DNA of 64,000 nt from contig NZ_JAPRAQ010000006.1 of assembly GCF_029989365.1 (NCBI RefSeq), forward strand, positions 186,001 to 250,000, read 5' to 3'. Origin of the DNA: Bradyrhizobium sp. Arg816 (lineage in GTDB: Bacteria; Pseudomonadota; Alphaproteobacteria; Rhizobiales; Xanthobacteraceae). The notes beneath the pieces are model-generated. The model saw only the letters and a program-made list of their open reading frames with translations. It was not told the origin of the DNA and made no database searches. The position numbers and the translations under genes were made by a program. Shown here one piece after another: positions 52,835-64,000 of this stretch. Position 1 is the first letter of the stretch, and each line of letters starts with the position of its first letter.

Positions 52835-54898
52835 CTAGTCGTCGTCCTCGTCCTCGACCTTGTCGAAGAAGGAATAACGCAGGCTATCGGCGTCGGCGTA
52901 CCACTGGCCCGGGCCCTTGTTGGCGGAAAGCGTCGCCTCCCAGAGCGCATCGGTGCAGTCCTTGCGATGCATCGACAGGTCGAAGCCGTTACCGAAGAAC
53001 AGCTCGGACCATTCCCACCAGGTGCCGAGCTTCTTGACGCCGCGCAGCAGGTCGTAGCGGTCGATCACCACCGAAGCCATGTCCGAGGTGATCGAGCCGA
53101 ACACGAGGCCGGTCTTGACCACGCGGTTCAGTTCGCGGATCGCGCGGACCACCTGCTTCGGGGAAACATGGCAGAGGCTGGTCTCGAACACGAAGTCGAA
53201 GGCGCCGTCCTTGAACGGCATGTCGGTGATCGAGCCGAGCTTGTTGTACTTCTTCAGCGCCTTCGGCGTCCTGGCGTGGATGGCGCGGTTGTTCTCGACG
53301 CCGAAGGCGTCGATGCCGCGATCGCGTAGCGCACCCACCAGTTCGCCGCTGGCCGAGCCCGCGACCAGCAGCTTGGCGCCCTTGGCCTTGCCCCAGACGA
53401 TGCCGATCAGCTTGGTGAGATAATCGGGATCGGTGAAGTGGCGCCAGGCTTCGCTGTAGGGACCGAGGCCGCGATAATTCTCGAAATAGTCGCGGTCGAT
53501 CTTGTCCGAGACCGGCTCGCCCTCCTCCTGTGCGCGCTCGCGGCGCAGGCGCATCATCTCGGTCAGGATGATGTCGGTCGCCGCGTCCGAGGAGTCGAGC
53601 AGACCGTTCAGCGTGGAGTCGAACAGATAATCGCCGACCACCACGATGCCGGGATGCTCCTTCGGCTCCGGCCGGTGATTGGTCATGACATCGCGCACGG
53701 GCAGGCCGCCGGGGATGGCGTTCACCGACGACAGCCAGCGGTGGATCTTGCCTTCCACGAAATGCGAACGCGCATCGCCGAGCGAGGCGGGCAGCGATTT
53801 CAGTGCAGCGTCGATCAGCTCCTGATCCGACAGATTGGCGAAGGCCAGCGCGTCGGAGCCGGGAATCAGCCAGTTCAGCACGCCGTGCTTGCCGACGTCG
53901 TGGCGCGCGCCCTCGTTGTAGACGCAGCAGCCGCCGAAGGCTTCCGACATGAACCAGGCGCCGGAAATCTTCTCGCCCCAGAACGGCGCGTCGAACAGGA
54001 TCGAGACGCGCAGATAGTGCGCGGGACGATCGAAATACGAGACGTGCTTGACCATCGACTTGCGGAGCTGCTCGCCTTCCCAGCCCATGGTCGCGAGCCA
54101 CGAATGCGGCAGGCAGACCAGCACGAGGTCGAAGTCGCGCGTCTCCGGCCCCTTGCCGTTCATCATCTTGAGCTGGTAGCGGCCGGTCGGCGCCTTGCCG
54201 ACGGTGAGCACGCGGTGATTGAGCTGGATGTCGGCGTTGACCTCCGACTGCAGGCACTCGATCAGCTGCTCGTTGCCGTTCTGGATGGAGTAGAGGCCGA
54301 TATAGCCGTCGACATCCATCAGATAGTTCTTGAGCGCGTTGAGCCCGTTGGTGTTGTGGCTTTCGGTCGCGATGTCGGAGCGCGCCATCACCTTGAAGAA
54401 ACGCTTTGCGGTTTCGTCCTCGACCTCCTCGTCGAGCACCTGCTCGGCGGTCTTGTAGGCCCAGGGATTCTCGTTGTCGTGCGCGCCGACGCCCTCGTAA
54501 TATTCGATCGGCGTCATCGCCTCGGCGCAGCGCTTGCGGAACGCCTCGATCGCCGCCGCGGTCTTGGCGCCGTATTTGCGGCGCATGCCTGCGACGTCGT
54601 TGAGGAGCTCGCCGCCGAACTGCACCTGCTCGGCGTCCATCGGAATGGTCTGAAGTCCGAAATGCTGGATCAGCTCGCGCAGCGGATCGGGACCGGTCAT
54701 CGAGTAGTCGTAGATCTCGGCAACGCCGGCCTCGTACATCGCCGGCGCGGAATCGAATTTGCGCGTGACGATCTTGCCGCCGAGCCGGTCGGAGGCCTCG
54801 TAGATGGTGATGCGGCAGAGGTCGCCGAGCTTACGCTTCAGGTACCAGGCGCTCATCAGCCCGCCGGGGCCGCCGCCTACGATTGCGAGATCAAGCAT
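52835..54898 (-). CDS. Flavin oxidoreductase-SAM methyltransferase fusion protein
   Basis: A 687-residue two-domain protein. Residues 1-455 are an amine-oxidase-type flavoenzyme: IVGGGPGG (6-13), YEASDRLGGK (33-42) and the C-terminal FAD motif GIVVVGDYLFDSTLNGLLDSSDAA (417-440). Residues about 505-687 are a class I SAM-dependent methyltransferase: motif I LLVAGSASGELVGAL (510-524), the acidic loop FGVENN (532-537), and DGAFDFVFETSLCHV (564-578). Domain order is unusual. It ends in another acidic tail (VEDEDDD). It precedes the ABC exporter on the same strand with a 132-bp gap, so the two may share a transcript. Substrate is unknown. Confidence 0.9.
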   Translation of the reverse strand: MLDLAIVGGGPGGLMSAWYLKRKLGDLCRITIYEASDRLGGKIVTRKFDSAPAMYEAGVAEIYDYSMTGPDPLRELIQHFGLQTIPMDAEQVQFGGELLNDVAGMRRKYGAKTAAAIEAFRKRCAEAMTPIEYYEGVGAHDNENPWAYKTAEQVLDEEVEDETAKRFFKVMARSDIATESHNTNGLNALKNYLMDVDGYIGLYSIQNGNEQLIECLQSEVNADIQLNHRVLTVGKAPTGRYQLKMMNGKGPETRDFDLVLVCLPHSWLATMGWEGEQLRKSMVKHVSYFDRPAHYLRVSILFDAPFWGEKISGAWFMSEAFGGCCVYNEGARHDVGKHGVLNWLIPGSDALAFANLSDQELIDAALKSLPASLGDARSHFVEGKIHRWLSSVNAIPGGLPVRDVMTNHRPEPKEHPGIVVVGDYLFDSTLNGLLDSSDAATDIILTEMMRLRRERAQEEGEPVSDKIDRDYFENYRGLGPYSEAWRHFTDPDYLTKLIGIVWGKAKGAKLLVAGSASGELVGALRDRGIDAFGVENNRAIHARTPKALKKYNKLGSITDMPFKDGAFDFVFETSLCHVSPKQVVRAIRELNRVVKTGLVFGSITSDMASVVIDRYDLLRGVKKLGTWWEWSELFFGNGFDLSMHRKDCTDALWEATLSANKGPGQWYADADSLRYSFFDKVEDEDDD

Positions 54899-55032
54899 AT
54901 GCGTTCCGTGGTCTCCGGCCCTGCCCCCGTCACGGGACCACCGGTCTAACTTCCCTTAGCAGAAGCGCTTTTGCGCCTGAAGGAAAGATGAACAAAGGTT
55001 GATCCTGCACCGCAACAGGCAAACAAAGCAGC

Positions 55033-55059
55033 AAAAAGGCCGGCTTGCGCCGGCCTTTT
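55033..55059 (-). terminator. Rho-independent terminator after rpoC
   Basis: On the transcript strand, a stem AAAAGGCCGGC/GCCGGCCTTTT with a 4-nt loop is followed by TTTTT, 32 bp after the rpoC stop. This ends the rpoBC transcript and separates it from the inserted block. Confidence 0.88.
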
Positions 55060-55090
55060 CATTGTCCTCGGTATTCCTACGGATGAGCGA

Positions 55091-59287
<4,197 letters not shown>

Positions 59288-59380
59288 CGTCTTCTCCTCG
59301 CGTGCCGGTCGCCTACGGCCGCAAATTCGAAAATCACTCAATCGGGGCGCCCTGCCCTCAAGGCCTCGGGAGGGGCGCCG

Positions 59381-59405
59381 ATGCCCGGCCGTGAAGGCCG
59401 GGCAT
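59381..59405 (-). promoter_or_regulatory. Perfect hairpin in the rpoB-rpoC gap
   Basis: A 10-bp perfect stem ATGCCCGGCC/GGCCGGGCAT with a 5-nt loop begins 11 bp after the rpoB stop. There is no U-tract, so it is more likely a processing or attenuation structure than a terminator. Confidence 0.6.
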
Positions 59406-59416
59406 GAAAGGTCGTA

Positions 59417-63535
<4,119 letters not shown>

Positions 63536-64000
63536 CGTGGCCTCTCATTTCGTCGCCCGCTCTGGGCGCGCCGTCCAGGACGCGGCTGCCGCCGCTCCCC
63601 GGGTTGAATTTTTCGAACCCGTTTCGGGGACTAAAAATCCAGTTTCAGGCCGTCATGTCCTGAATCTGTTCTTCAGACCTTCAAAACGCAAAACGACGCG
63701 CGGGGCGCATAGGCACGCCCGCCCGTCACAACGATTGTCTTCACGGACTGCAAAAGCCCGAAATAGCCTGCTCTCCCAACGGCTTACAGGGAAATCCGGC
63801 ATCCCTGCCCACCGCGCTTTCGTGCTGCCGAACCGATATGGGGCGACAGTAGTGGAGATTCGAGGGGTTGACCCTCAAATCCCCACACTTTTTCGTGTTC
63901 GGCCTGCGTCGGGATGTTCCATCGCACGCCTTTTGCATGTTGCCCACCCCGTGATGGGTGGACCGAGACCCCGGTCTCGCTGATGTTCGCCCGGGGTCTT
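63536..64000. other. Upstream region of rpoB, no gene seen
   Basis: 465 bp at the right edge without a convincing gene; it is probably the rplL-rpoB spacer. It contains an imperfect hairpin GGGTTGAA/TTCGAACCC (63601-63620) and an inverted repeat AGACCCCGG/CCGGGGTCT at the very end (63966-63999), which could be a partial terminator or attenuator after rplL. Confidence 0.6.
63966..63999 (-). promoter_or_regulatory. Inverted repeat at the right edge, possible rplL-rpoB attenuator
   Basis: Perfect 9-bp arms AGACCCCGG and CCGGGGTCT with a 16-nt spacer. On the transcript strand no U-tract follows inside the window. The position fits the known attenuation region between rplL and rpoB in other bacteria. 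Confidence 0.45.

Overview
The window is a high-GC alphaproteobacterial chromosome segment that best fits Bradyrhizobium or a close relative in the Nitrobacteraceae. The evidence is the alphaproteobacterial str-S10-spc-alpha gene order without rpsD, an ATP12-type chaperone, a propionyl-CoA carboxylase beta chain, paired secreted hydrolases and cytochromes, and several dispersed palindromic repeats typical of Rhizobiales genomes. No rRNA, tRNA, CRISPR array, insertion sequence or prophage was seen.

Left part, about 1-29400: ordinary accessory metabolism with small transcription units on both strands. In order it holds a truncated triheme-type cytochrome c; a TRIC/UPF0126 membrane protein; a three-gene minus-strand unit (NIPSNAP, ABM monooxygenase, PEP mutase/isocitrate lyase family) divergent from an ArsR-type regulator whose start codon lies inside a perfect palindrome; several secreted alpha/beta hydrolases, one broken by a 14-bp tandem duplication; a GST; PccB; DUF4260; a carboxymuconolactone decarboxylase-family protein; a class D beta-lactamase with all its motifs; an orphan FliK plus a small free-standing FlhB C-terminal domain (FlhX-like); ATP12; an RluA-type pseudouridine synthase; RarA coupled to a DegP/DegQ protease; a phosphate-type porin; a divergent HxlR regulator and alcohol dehydrogenase pair; an SDR; and a diheme cytochrome c. 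Intergenic spaces carry at least five families of palindromic repeats.

Centre, about 29500-48800: the ribosomal superoperon on the minus strand, transcribed from right to left as rpsL-rpsG-fusA-tuf-rpsJ-rplCDWB-rpsS-rplV-rpsC-rplP-rpmC-rpsQ-rplNXE-rpsN-rpsH-rplFR-rpsE-rpmD-rplO-secY-adk-rpsM-rpsK-rpoA-rplQ. Adenylate kinase has an unusual 97-residue histone H1-like Lys/Ala tail. The later long junctions carry stem-loops, including terminator-like hairpins before and after rplQ.

Right part, about 48800-64000: rpoB and rpoC, also on the minus strand, separated from rpsL by an inserted three-gene block. The block has a flavoprotein oxidoreductase (plus strand), an ABC exporter with acidic tracts at both ends, and a flavin oxidoreductase fused to a SAM methyltransferase. 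The flavoprotein and the exporter overlap tail to tail, so the exporter's Asp/Glu tail is read antisense as a Ser tail. This block is the best candidate in the window for an undescribed function (modification plus export of a small molecule), but that is inference from gene content only. A strong sigma70-type promoter candidate lies upstream of rpsL, with three 15-bp tandem repeats in the predicted leader.
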